Positions 1-5,970 of a DNA stretch of 20,380 bases are shown in pieces. The DNA is from a virus. Positions within the stretch are counted from its first letter, which is position 1. Each line of letters opens with the position of its first letter. A program made the translations under genes and the position numbers. The stretch is from the IMG/VR virus record IMGVR_UViG_3300037147_000018, positions 1-20,380 of that record, one strand, 5' to 3'. The notes below the pieces were generated by a model. That model was not told where the DNA came from. It did not search any database and was given only the letters and a program-made list of their open reading frames with translations.

Positions 1-669
1 GTTGCCGAAAATTTCGCCGTACACCACCCATCCGGGATGGCGCTTACAGAGACGCTTCAGCCACGGGTTGTTTTCAAATACTCTCCAGAAAAGTGTGCTC
101 TTGTCACGCTTGCGGTAATGGTTGCGTGACCCGATCCACAAGTGACCTTTTTGATAAGTCGCACGAGAATTCATCCCGTGGATTTTTTCCGTGATCTCGA
201 CTAGCGTGTTCTCTGGAATCAAAGAACCGTATCGGAAATAGGAATCAATGTCGTACTCCGGCCCCGGTGTGGGCGGATCAGCAATCGGGTTGCCCTGGTT
301 GCCACCACCGCCCGCTCCATGTCCTTTACTTGGTCCAGGAACGTAATGCGTGATGCCCAGAAGCTCCGCAACATCGTCACCGACTTGTGCTCCCTCTGGT
401 GCCTTCAATACCAATCCCTGCGAAACAATGCCCCGGAGCCTCACCGCTTTGATACGGAGCTTGCCCTTGAGCCATACGTATTCCGGCTTGTCCGGGAGAA
501 CAGAATCAGGTGTTATGAATACAGCAAGATCACCAATTTTGAACTCAGAAGATCGAACTATACATTGATAGTTGTCAAAAATACGCAAAACGGAAAGGGT
601 ATTCGCATTTGGATGCTTTTCAATCCGATCTATCACAAAAACTTCAGCACGATGCGTTGAGTTACTCAA
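1..669 (-). CDS. RNA ligase with N-terminal OB-like domain (partial, C-terminus beyond left edge)
   Basis: ATP-dependent RNA ligase, likely joining or repairing nicked RNA such as cleaved host tRNA. The 223 visible residues hold an N-terminal beta-rich domain (about 5-112, with VRLRGIVSQGL near 77-87) like that of DraRnl/Rnl5-type ligases. A Gly/Pro-rich linker (about 112-140) follows, then the nucleotidyltransferase core: motif I EKIHG with the predicted AMP-accepting Lys162, motif Ia-like WIGSRN, and motif III VVYGEIFG near 215-222. Motifs IV-V lie off the window. No ATG or GTG gives this N-terminus; a TTG preceded by AAAGGGA fits best and overlaps the end of the upstream HNH gene by 8 nt. 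The family call is strong; the natural substrate is inferred. Confidence 0.87.
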   Translation of the reverse strand, partial: MSNSTHRAEVFVIDRIEKHPNANTLSVLRIFDNYQCIVRSSEFKIGDLAVFITPDSVLPDKPEYVWLKGKLRIKAVRLRGIVSQGLVLKAPEGAQVGDDVAELLGITHYVPGPSKGHGAGGGGNQGNPIADPPTPGPEYDIDSYFRYGSLIPENTLVEITEKIHGMNSRATYQKGHLWIGSRNHYRKRDKSTLFWRVFENNPWLKRLCKRHPGWVVYGEIFGN

Positions 670-1345
670 GACGGTATCCCTTTGCTTGATTACATGTTCT
701 ACAGATCAATCTTAAGTTTGTCAATTGGTTCAATCTTATCACATCTTCATTTGACTGGCAACCAGCTAGAGGTAGTATATGATCTATATGGGAGTTTGTC
801 AAGTCTATCGTTACAAGATTGCATCTTACGCATGATCTGCTTAGATATGGATTTAGATGGTGCAATAGAGCGGCTCTATCATAACCAAGAAGATCAAACG
901 TAGGTTTGCATTTCGATCCAGTCCATGCTTTTCGGAGAGACGAACGGAGCCGTCGAGAAAACACAAAAACTGGGTTGACACTCTGGCGTTGACGATAGGC
1001 AGCATTGTTTACTCGAACTTTTTCGGGATTATTTCGTCGCCAGTTTTGTGTATTAGCTATCCTATTTTCTTTATTTTCTTGATAATATTTGCGCCCATAT
1101 TCAATCTCATTTTGATGAAATTTTTGATGATTATTTCTTGAAGATATTCTTCCTTTTTCTGTATGATTATAACGATATTTGCGAGCTGCCGCTGCCGCTG
1201 CAAATGCTTGTGGGTCCGCTACCTTTTTCAATTGTATTTGTCTATTTCGACATTCTTTACAAACGCCTTCAAAACCAGATTTCCTACTTTTGTTTTTGAC
1301 AAATGCACTTTCAGTAGCCGATTTCATACATGATGAACATTTCAT
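662..1345 (-). CDS. HNH homing endonuclease with N-terminal zinc finger
   Basis: Free-standing HNH nuclease, probably a mobile homing endonuclease. With the ATG chosen (227 aa) it starts MKCSSC, giving a CxxC...CxxC zinc finger. A basic Lys/Arg/Asn-rich middle with repeated xxPEK/xTEKGR-like units follows (about 60-120). The HNH core is C-terminal: CVRC near 172-175, HIDHILPL near 186-193 and LTNLRLICRTCNQAKG near 208-223. An upstream GTG at 1408 would add 21 residues that overlap the membrane-protein gene and look unlike the family start. Neither start has a good ribosome site. The gene is visibly richer in A/T than its neighbours and sits between a small membrane-protein gene and the RNA ligase, as expected of a mobile insertion. 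Confidence 0.85.
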   Translation of the reverse strand: MKCSSCMKSATESAFVKNKSRKSGFEGVCKECRNRQIQLKKVADPQAFAAAAAARKYRYNHTEKGRISSRNNHQKFHQNEIEYGRKYYQENKENRIANTQNWRRNNPEKVRVNNAAYRQRQSVNPVFVFSRRLRSSLRKAWTGSKCKPTFDLLGYDRAALLHHLNPYLSRSCVRCNLVTIDLTNSHIDHILPLAGCQSNEDVIRLNQLTNLRLICRTCNQAKGYRLE

Positions 1346-1385
1346 GTATGTATTTACACATTTGCGATTATCCGGTGGAATGTAG

Positions 1386-1577
1386 TTAGATAAACATGTC
1401 GCCGTCACCGTTGGCGGCGTGTGGATTGATGTTCTTCGGAGGATCGGGTTGGTTGACCCACCAAACGAGAATGCCGGTCGGAATGCCGCCCGCCAACAGG
1501 CCGGAGAAGAATCCTAGCCAATAGCGATTGTGCATTGCCATCTCACAAATTACGGAGTCGATCATCATTCGTTCCAT
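1386..1577 (-). CDS. Small single-pass membrane protein
   Basis: Unrecognised 63-residue protein. One hydrophobic segment at about 20-41 (LGFFSGLLAGGIPTGILVWW) is followed by a polar, Pro/Asn/Asp-rich tail, so it is probably an inner-membrane protein with a short soluble C-terminus. Its ATG lies inside the end of the previous 46-residue membrane gene (13-nt overlap) and has a GGTGA ribosome site 7 nt upstream, which suggests coupled translation of the two. Size and pairing recall phage membrane-effector or lysis accessory proteins, but no specific match is seen and no function is assigned. Confidence 0.65.
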   Translation of the reverse strand: MERMMIDSVICEMAMHNRYWLGFFSGLLAGGIPTGILVWWVNQPDPPKNINPHAANGDGDMFI

Positions 1578-1705
1578 CTAATTTCACCTTTGCCAAAAGC
1601 AGTAACCCGATCACCGTCAACACTCCGATAAACCAGTAACAAAGCTGCATGACCCAGCCCAAGAGAGCCAAGCAAAAAGATCATCGTTTGGAGATCGTCA
1701 CACAT
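1565..1705 (-). CDS. Tiny membrane protein (46 aa)
   Basis: Unrecognised protein with one hydrophobic stretch at about 8-26 (MIFLLGSLGLGHAALLLVY) and a charged C-terminus. The ATG overlaps the stop of the upstream 133-residue gene by 8 nt, and its own end overlaps the next membrane-protein gene, so three consecutive genes are stitched by overlaps. A longer in-frame reading from 1993 runs antiphase through the upstream gene and is rejected as a shadow. Support is positional and compositional only. Confidence 0.55.
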   Translation of the reverse strand: MCDDLQTMIFLLGSLGLGHAALLLVYRSVDGDRVTAFGKGEIRWNE

Positions 1706-2099
1706 TCTTGGGAACCGTCTCCAGCACTTCAACCCGAACCTTATAGCACTTCCCGTGGCCCCGTTCCTCTTCGGCTTCCATGCCGTAGGGGAAACACATA
1801 TTGAGCAACATGCGTTCCGGGTAGACGAACAAAAAACGTGGCGAAGTGTTTCCTGTACGTTGCTCATAAAAGCTGGTGGGTGTGTGATCGGGTGGTGAAT
1901 CCAAATCCCACCAGCCCCAATAGGTACCCTCAGGATCTTCGACGACTCGAACTTTGAGAACTTCTGCCTTGTCATCGTGCATCCGCACACCAAAGGTATG
2001 TGGGTAGAAGGCCCAATAGCGAGTGCCGCTCTGTTTCGTGTTGTTCCACTCTCGTTCTAGGCAGTAGAGGACGGTTTCTTTGACTTCTGGCTTAGCCAT
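1698..2099 (-). CDS. Conserved-looking phage protein, 133 aa, unknown function
   Basis: No named family is recognised. The soluble protein is rich in aromatics: WAFYPH near 29-34, YWGWWD near 60-65 and CFPYGMEAEEERGHG near 101-115. There is no signal peptide or membrane segment. The start has a clear GGGGAAGGA ribosome site about 8 nt upstream. It lies in the tightly packed minus-strand block between two small membrane-protein genes, overlapping the upstream one by about 43 nt and the downstream one by 8 nt. The regular composition and good start support a real gene; function is unknown. Confidence 0.7.
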   Translation of the reverse strand: MAKPEVKETVLYCLEREWNNTKQSGTRYWAFYPHTFGVRMHDDKAEVLKVRVVEDPEGTYWGWWDLDSPPDHTPTSFYEQRTGNTSPRFLFVYPERMLLNMCFPYGMEAEEERGHGKCYKVRVEVLETVPKNV

Positions 2100-2218
2100 G
2101 TTACAATCCTTCCCCAGTACAATCCGATTTCAGTGAAGACCGGCAAAATAAAAGCCCAGTTCTGTGGAGCAAAAATTCCGTGAATCGGACAAAAGAAAAA
2201 TTCCCACAACATGTTCAT
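2057..2218 (-). CDS. Small membrane protein with FFFCPIHGIF motif
   Basis: A 53-residue protein starting MNMLWEFFFCPIHGIFAP. It has a hydrophobic middle (about 19-42) and a basic Lys/Ser tail. FFxCPxHG followed by PxNW resembles short membrane proteins common in environmental phages; that resemblance is from memory and no function is known. The ATG sits 2 nt past the stop of the upstream winged-helix-like gene. The 3' end overlaps the next gene by about 43 nt in another frame, which is unusually long for this block. A longer in-frame reading from 2314 is just the upstream gene in the wrong frame. Confidence 0.6.
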   Translation of the reverse strand: MNMLWEFFFCPIHGIFAPQNWAFILPVFTEIGLYWGRIVTWLSQKSKKPSSTA

Positions 2219-2220
2219 GT

Positions 2221-2418
2221 TCAAATCCAACTTTGCCGAAACACCTTCAAACCCAGCGCCGTGATTAGATAGGCACCCGTGTGTATCTTGCGCAGACAGA
2301 GCCGTTTCAACCAACCCCTATCTACCATGCGCTCTGCGACCTTCCGCTCATCGCCGTGGAAGTGATATTCCGGCTCTTGCCGGATGGTGCAAATCGTGGA
2401 CCACTGGAGATCAGTCAT
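2221..2418 (-). CDS. Small winged-helix-like protein
   Basis: A 65-residue protein starting MTDLQWSTICTIRQEPEYHF. It has a helix-turn-helix-like pattern (DERKVAERMVDRGWL near 26-40) and a wing-like ending AYLITALGLKVF near 50-61. That is the layout of small winged-helix proteins that report on or regulate early transcription, but DNA binding is inferred from the pattern only. The ATG overlaps the stop of the preceding 40-residue gene by 8 nt. An upstream in-frame ATG at 2484 is disfavoured because it would run through most of that gene. Confidence 0.62.
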   Translation of the reverse strand: MTDLQWSTICTIRQEPEYHFHGDERKVAERMVDRGWLKRLCLRKIHTGAYLITALGLKVFRQSWI

Positions 2419-2533
2419 TGTTTTCTGAATCCTGATAGTAGAGCCATTCGGCTCGATCTTGTTCCTGTTTCTTTTCTGCTTCATATTGCTTCCAAAGTTC
2501 CGCTTGTCGGTATGCCCAACTTTGATCTTTCAT
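2411..2533 (-). CDS. Tiny charged protein (40 aa)
   Basis: Unrecognised. It reads MKDQSWAYRQAELWKQYEAE and continues with a highly charged Lys/Glu/Gln helix ending in YYQDSENND, so it is likely a single soluble helix. A strong AGGAGG ribosome site lies 10 nt upstream of the ATG, inside the end of the preceding gene. Its stop overlaps the ATG of the winged-helix-like gene. The strong ribosome site is the main argument that it is translated. Confidence 0.6.
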   Translation of the reverse strand: MKDQSWAYRQAELWKQYEAEKKQEQDRAEWLYYQDSENND

Positions 2534-2539
2534 GCTGCT

Positions 2540-2815
2540 TCAACCTCCTAGGGCGTCAGGCGACGGGACATATACGTAATCGTCACCGTAATCGTCACCG
2601 CCGTCACCACCATCAAAACTGCCGTCAAGCTCTGCCACGATTCCTGAAGTTCCCCGACCAAAGACACGAAGTGTTCCATTGCCAGAGCCACCAAACACCA
2701 CCAGACCCAGCTTGTTCGCCTCTGAAGCTGCTTTAGACAGCCGCCGTGCAATTGAAGCGACCTTCTTGGTGTCTAAACCCAACTCGTTACATTTGTCGTC
2801 TTCGATGAACATCAT
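2540..2815 (-). CDS. Acidic Gly/Asp-tailed phage protein
   Basis: A 91-residue protein. The N-terminal helix pair (NELGLDTKKVASIARRLSKA) is followed by LGLVVFGGSGNGTLRV, then a strongly acidic, Gly-rich tail (about 68-91). There is no membrane segment. The upstream gene ends inside ATGA at the start; a second ATG one codon later has the better spacing from GGGTGA. Similar small phage proteins with an Ala/Lys helix and an FGGSG core are common in environmental phages, but no function is known. Confident as a gene, unknown in role. Confidence 0.7.
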   Translation of the reverse strand: MMFIEDDKCNELGLDTKKVASIARRLSKAASEANKLGLVVFGGSGNGTLRVFGRGTSGIVAELDGSFDGGDGGDDYGDDYVYVPSPDALGG

Positions 2816-3483
2816 TTCACCCTGGTCCTGGACTTGTCGGCGGCTTTAACGCACGCCACACACTTACCACGGCTAGTATATCGTTTCGTCGTCCCACCAC
2901 ACTTTTCATGCGGCTCGCCTTGGAAAAACTTACTGCCGTTTGCTTTGGCTTTTTTTCTAGCCAGCCTTCTTGCTAAATGCAAAAGGCTAGATGGGTGAGT
3001 TTTATCGTAATAGGTTTTGTTGAAGGCTTTCCTAGAGACTTTGCTCTCTGGAGTTTGCCTACGAGCTTTGGCAGCGGCTTTGACCGTTGGTCTTTTCCTA
3101 TAGTCTTTGTCGTAAGCTTTCTTGGAGGCTTTGTCCTCTGGTCTTTCTCTACTAGCTTTGGCAGCGGCTCGGCCCTCTGGACTTTCTCTATAGGCTTTTG
3201 CGCAAGCCACACAACTACCACTAATAGTATACGTCGTCCCTCCACATTTATGCGGACGACCCTGATAGAACTTCTCACCGGCTGCTTTGGCTTTCTTTTT
3301 GGCTGCTTTGGTTTCCTCTCTGGCTAGGACATCCGCTTCCGTCCACCCCTTGCTATAGCCGGGTTTTGACCGTTCATAAGCTCTTCGCTTATCTTTGCGT
3401 AGCGAGTCGAAAATTCGTCTCGCTGCTTTAAATGCGTCAGTGGATCTCTTCGTCTTTTGTTTTACAACTGCTTCGGTTGTCAC
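2812..3483 (-). CDS. Basic protein with two zinc-finger-like modules and Lys/Ala repeats
   Basis: A 223-residue, very basic protein. Two near-copies of a cysteine module are visible: KFYQGRPHKCGGTT...CVAC (about 71-94) and KFFQGEPHEKCGGTT...CVAC (about 185-211), each with one His and three Cys suited to Zn binding. Between them (about 98-162) lie degenerate repeats of the type xPE(D/S)KxxxKAY. Zinc modules and repeats of this style often accompany phage HNH endonucleases, but no HNH core is present, so it may be a nuclease-less DNA- or RNA-binding relative. The GTG start overlaps the previous stop as GTGA, indicating coupled translation. Nucleic-acid binding is inferred. Confidence 0.78.
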   Translation of the reverse strand: MTTEAVVKQKTKRSTDAFKAARRIFDSLRKDKRRAYERSKPGYSKGWTEADVLAREETKAAKKKAKAAGEKFYQGRPHKCGGTTYTISGSCVACAKAYRESPEGRAAAKASRERPEDKASKKAYDKDYRKRPTVKAAAKARRQTPESKVSRKAFNKTYYDKTHPSSLLHLARRLARKKAKANGSKFFQGEPHEKCGGTTKRYTSRGKCVACVKAADKSRTRVK

Positions 3484-3890
3484 ATACCCCGCTTTCTCAT
3501 TTCTTTGGAGGTTCCATCGAAGAGTTGTCGTGCGAACTTCAAGGTGCCATTCTCTTCGCCTCCCATACCGTCACCGAAGAAATCAATGAAGAGTTGTGCC
3601 ACCCGGCCCTCTTGAAGACGGGCGTAGACCGGGTAGGTGCCATCACCAAAACCAGTCGTTACACAAACGCCAAGCCCTTCGTGCCCCCGTGCATAATTGA
3701 AGCTCTTAGCGCCGTGATTCATGTCGTGAAGTTTGTCGCAAAAATCGCCCCAGTTTTTTCCGAGTGTCGAAGGCAATCCCTCTTCGTTGTGAATAACATA
3801 GCAAGGATCACCGATCCAGCACAATCCAGCGTCCACACCAAAATGACCGACCAACATCCATTCCGATTTGTCTTTCAGTAGGTCACTCAT
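3480..3890 (-). CDS. DUF4241-like phage protein
   Basis: A 136-residue protein with GVDAGLCWIGDPCYV (about 18-32), VTTGFGDGTYPVYARL (about 77-92) and LFIDFFGDGMGG (about 100-111). Early xDPCY followed by GFGDGxYPVY matches the pattern I associate with DUF4241-type proteins, widespread in bacteria and phages and of unknown biochemical role. No signal or membrane segment is seen. The start overlaps the upstream stop as ATGA, and the stop feeds the GTGA start of the next gene. Family assignment is by motif memory. Confidence 0.75.
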   Translation of the reverse strand: MSDLLKDKSEWMLVGHFGVDAGLCWIGDPCYVIHNEEGLPSTLGKNWGDFCDKLHDMNHGAKSFNYARGHEGLGVCVTTGFGDGTYPVYARLQEGRVAQLFIDFFGDGMGGEENGTLKFARQLFDGTSKEMRKRGM

Positions 3891-4264
3891 AGTCCCCGCT
3901 TTCTCAAATACTCATTCACTAACATGGTCAGAACCATGCCAACACCACGGAGCGCTTCTACGCTGTCCAGGACGACCCACGTGCGCAGCGGCCCGTTAAG
4001 GTCGCCACCTGATACATCTGGGTTCATCCGAGTCACATGAAATTGAACATCATGCATGTTCGATATGTGTCTTTTTCGAGCTATGCAGACAAGCTCTTCA
4101 TAAAGGCGGCGAATCGTGGCCGGTAGCGTTGGCCCCTCGATCAGCAAGTCAGAGATGAGCGTCACCCACTTGAACGGATCGGCTGGATCTTGTCGCCGAC
4201 CTTCTATCAGGACACTGAAAGAGATGGTGGGATGGCTATTTTTTGAGAATGTCCAGTCTGTCAT
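3887..4264 (-). CDS. Unknown protein, possibly leaderless
   Basis: A 125-residue soluble protein, not recognised. It starts MTDWTFSKNSHPTISFSVLI and ends in a helical EYLRKRGL, a tail also seen as MRKRGM in the next gene. There is no Shine-Dalgarno before the ATG, only TATCTAATTT. A promoter-like TTGACA with a TAGTAT/TTAGTA -10 lies so close upstream that its transcript would begin within a few bases of the ATG, so a leaderless start is possible. The stop overlaps the next start as ATGA. Confidence 0.68.
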   Translation of the reverse strand: MTDWTFSKNSHPTISFSVLIEGRRQDPADPFKWVTLISDLLIEGPTLPATIRRLYEELVCIARKRHISNMHDVQFHVTRMNPDVSGGDLNGPLRTWVVLDSVEALRGVGMVLTMLVNEYLRKRGL

Positions 4265-4271
4265 AAATTAG

Positions 4272-4301
4272 ATACTAACACGAATAGATGGAAGTTGTCA
4301 A
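4272..4301 (-). promoter_or_regulatory. Sigma70-like early promoter candidate with CTACTTGACAA box
   Basis: On the minus strand, TTGACA (4301-4296) is followed by TAGTAT (4277-4272, 18-nt spacer) or TTAGTA (4278-4273, 17-nt spacer). The -35 lies in CTACTTGACAA, the same string found at the two other minus-strand gene heads in this window. It overlaps the stop codon of the upstream 66-residue gene, so it would reset transcription inside the operon. The -10 is weaker than at the other two sites. Confidence 0.5.
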
Positions 4302-4501
4302 GTAGATGGCAATTCGTCGGTAGTGCCCGGTAAGCCCTCTTCCATTTGATCCATCGTTAAATCGATGATTTCAAAAGGCAAATCAAGTGCCTTCAAAACT
4401 TCGGCGGGCCGCAAACTGTGATTTTCAATTTTCAATTGTCCATCGACGTAAAGGCCGATCCAATCTCCGTCTTCGGCACTTACAAGTTTGATATTCTTCA
4501 T
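4298..4501 (-). CDS. Small acidic protein (67 aa)
   Basis: Not recognised. It starts MKNIKLVSAEDGDWIGLYVD, a two- or three-stranded beta pattern, followed by a helix (RPAEVLKALDL) and an acidic tail ending DELPST. The ATG chosen overlaps the stop of the PRTase-like gene as ATGA. A longer in-frame start at 4540 would lie inside that gene and is rejected. Its stop codon falls within the -35 of the next promoter candidate. Confidence 0.65.
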   Translation of the reverse strand: MKNIKLVSAEDGDWIGLYVDGQLKIENHSLRPAEVLKALDLPFEIIDLTMDQMEEGLPGTTDELPST

Positions 4502-4932
4502 GCTGGTACTTTCGTCATTGTGAACAGAGGTGTGATCCAAGACGGAAGCATGCCTTCGCTTCGATTGAAGATGATCGCACCGCTCACCGACGTGTATTGA
4601 AATTCTTGTGCGCCACCAAGGTAGGTGACATTTTCAGCAATTTTGGACATGTATTCCTCAAACAGGCGATTCATGCTGCCACCTGTCGTGAACACATCAT
4701 CCACGATCAAAAAATTGAGGCAACCCGGCGTGGCATAAACTCTCATGGCATTCGCTAACAGAATACCGCCCTGTGGCACACCAACGACTCCACCGAATTC
4801 GGGTAGTCGTTCACACAACAAGTACGCAATGCAATTCAAATCGTCAAGTGTCAAAGCATCACATTCAATTTTGAAATCGGACATCTGCCCGCTGTTCAAT
4901 CGAAAGTGTCCAAGCTGAAAAAGATTACTCAT
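4498..4932 (-). CDS. Orotate-phosphoribosyltransferase-like protein
   Basis: Type I phosphoribosyltransferase fold, 144 residues. Visible signatures: LGHFRLNSGQMSDFKIEC (about 7-24, like the PyrE N-terminal hood), GVPQGGILLANAM (about 51-63) and the PRPP-binding motif LIVDDVFTTGGS (about 75-86). Bacterial orotate PRTases are usually near 200-215 residues, so this is a compact relative. It may transfer phosphoribosyl to a pyrimidine or nicotinate-like base in nucleotide or NAD salvage; the substrate cannot be read from the sequence. The start overlaps the upstream stop as ATGA. Fold confident, substrate open. Confidence 0.82.
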   Translation of the reverse strand: MSNLFQLGHFRLNSGQMSDFKIECDALTLDDLNCIAYLLCERLPEFGGVVGVPQGGILLANAMRVYATPGCLNFLIVDDVFTTGGSMNRLFEEYMSKIAENVTYLGGAQEFQYTSVSGAIIFNRSEGMLPSWITPLFTMTKVPA

Positions 4933-5279
4933 GCGGAGATTTTTGACATATCACACATGTACAACTGCACACGTAGCGGGTGGTCGCTCATACATTTGAA
5001 ACAGGTATGATAAGTTTCGCTTGCTGAATGATCTGACATGCCAGGACTTAAATGTCCTTCCATTTTTATACCACAATGACAGTAACCGGTGGGAATGTCG
5101 CCATAACCCAGACAGTCCGGGCAAACTTCGACTACATAGGCGTGCATAGTTCCAGGTTGATCGGACGGCTGTCTAACCCAATCCTCGGCTTCCTCACGAC
5201 TGTCTGTATGTGATTCAATATCAAATCCAGTCGGAGACGCAATACCAAGCCGGTATCGAAAACTATTTTTTGGTTCCAT
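4929..5279 (-). CDS. Cys/His-rich zinc-binding-type protein
   Basis: A 116-residue protein. The N-terminal half resembles a small domain taking a modified-environment query (FDIESHTDSREEAEDWVRQP). The second half carries CPDCLGYG (about 53-60), CHCGIKMEGH (about 68-77), DHSASETYH and CFKC (about 93-96), a set of Cys and His ligands suited to one or two zinc sites. Cys pairs with a GH/DHS motif recur in small phage proteins of unknown function. The ATG shares one base with the stop of the upstream gene (TAATG). Zinc binding is inferred. Confidence 0.7.
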   Translation of the reverse strand: MEPKNSFRYRLGIASPTGFDIESHTDSREEAEDWVRQPSDQPGTMHAYVVEVCPDCLGYGDIPTGYCHCGIKMEGHLSPGMSDHSASETYHTCFKCMSDHPLRVQLYMCDMSKISA

Positions 5280-5665
5280 TAAATTTTGAATCCTGTTATT
5301 TCAATGAACTTCAAGAGTTTGGAGAGCGGTGTGTGGAACAGTTCTTTCCAGCCCAGCGGCGTGTTTTGGTTGTGATAAATTTCCAACCGGCGAATTGGAT
5401 TGAGCAATTCTTTGAAATCACCCGGCTTCGGTTCGTGTGTAGGACCCATTTCCGTTTTGCCACAAATGACACAAAGACGGCCCTGCGGATGCCAATCATC
5501 ATGATCGTATGAATACGTGCCAGCGTAATACGACGCCGTGATGACGACACAATTATGTTTGCACTGTGATTTCAAATCAGCGATTTCTTTGATGAGAACA
5601 TCACGAGCAACTTCGAGCGCCAGTTCTTTTTGACGAATCTTCTTAGCGAGAGTTTTGTAAGTCAT
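5279..5665 (-). CDS. Coiled-coil plus zinc-finger-like protein
   Basis: A 128-residue protein. The N-terminal helix (KIRQKELALEVARDVLIKEI, about 9-28) looks like a coiled coil. It leads to CKHNC (about 35-39), a beta hairpin rich in Tyr/Asp/His, and RLCVICGKTEMG near 63-74, together a possible Zn site. The C-terminus is helical. It starts MTYKTLAKKI; no strong ribosome site is evident. A 25-nt gap separates it from the upstream membrane-protein gene, one of the few gaps in the block. Function unknown. Confidence 0.68.
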   Translation of the reverse strand: MTYKTLAKKIRQKELALEVARDVLIKEIADLKSQCKHNCVVITASYYAGTYSYDHDDWHPQGRLCVICGKTEMGPTHEPKPGDFKELLNPIRRLEIYHNQNTPLGWKELFHTPLSKLLKFIEITGFKI

Positions 5666-5690
5666 GTTCGATTACTTCGTGTGAGTGAAA

Positions 5691-5825
5691 TTATAGCCAC
5701 TGCGACAAATAGTCGTCTTCTTCTCGTTTGAGACGGATGCCCTCTTGAATGAGACCAAACAGCCCCAAACCATACCTAGCCAAACACCAAAGATACAAGA
5801 AAGCGATGATTCCTAAAATGAGCAT
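5691..5825 (-). CDS. Small membrane protein (44 aa)
   Basis: It starts MLILGIIAFLYLWCLARYGL, an N-terminal membrane anchor, and is followed by a charged amphipathic tail (GIRLKREEDDYLSQWL). The ATG lies immediately after the stop of the adjoining 47-residue membrane protein. The two tiny membrane proteins in tandem mirror the pair at 1386-1705. No function is recognised. Confidence 0.6.
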   Translation of the reverse strand: MLILGIIAFLYLWCLARYGLGLFGLIQEGIRLKREEDDYLSQWL

Positions 5826-5826
5826 A

Positions 5827-5970
5827 TCAAAATGTTACCGTCACATTCAAAACGCAGGCCGCAAGCCAGTACATGGATCGTCGCCAGTCTCCAGAAAATG
5901 CGTATCCGATGGATGCGCCAAATTGGAGCGTTATGATGACGTACACGAAGATGCGCCCAATGTTCTTCAT
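5827..5970 (-). CDS. Small two-segment membrane protein (47 aa)
   Basis: It starts MKNIGRIFVYVIITLQFGAS. A first hydrophobic segment is followed by GYAFSGDWRRSMYW and a second short hydrophobic segment ending VTVTF. A GDWRxxxYWxAA turn between two membrane segments is a pattern common to tiny phage membrane proteins (recalled, not searched). The ATG overlaps the upstream stop as ATGA. Confidence 0.68.
   Translation of the reverse strand: MKNIGRIFVYVIITLQFGASIGYAFSGDWRRSMYWLAACVLNVTVTF

Noticed and set aside
319-660. 113-codon plus-strand open frame at the left edge
   Set aside because: Antisense to the RNA ligase, whose OB-like and ligase motifs are clear on the minus strand.
774-802. TTGACA with TATACT 17 nt away on the minus strand, and a second TTGACA/TAGAAC at 696-724, ahead of the RNA ligase
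   Set aside because: Both TTGACA strings encode the Leu-Thr pairs of the HNH core (IDLTNSHIDH and NQLTNLRL), so the match is explained by conserved protein sequence. They could still act as promoters for the ligase, but the sequence alone does not favour it.
2281-2736. 151-codon plus-strand open frame
   Set aside because: Its His/Arg-rich segment is the reverse of the acidic GGDD tail of the minus-strand 91-residue gene; it crosses three minus-strand genes with good starts.
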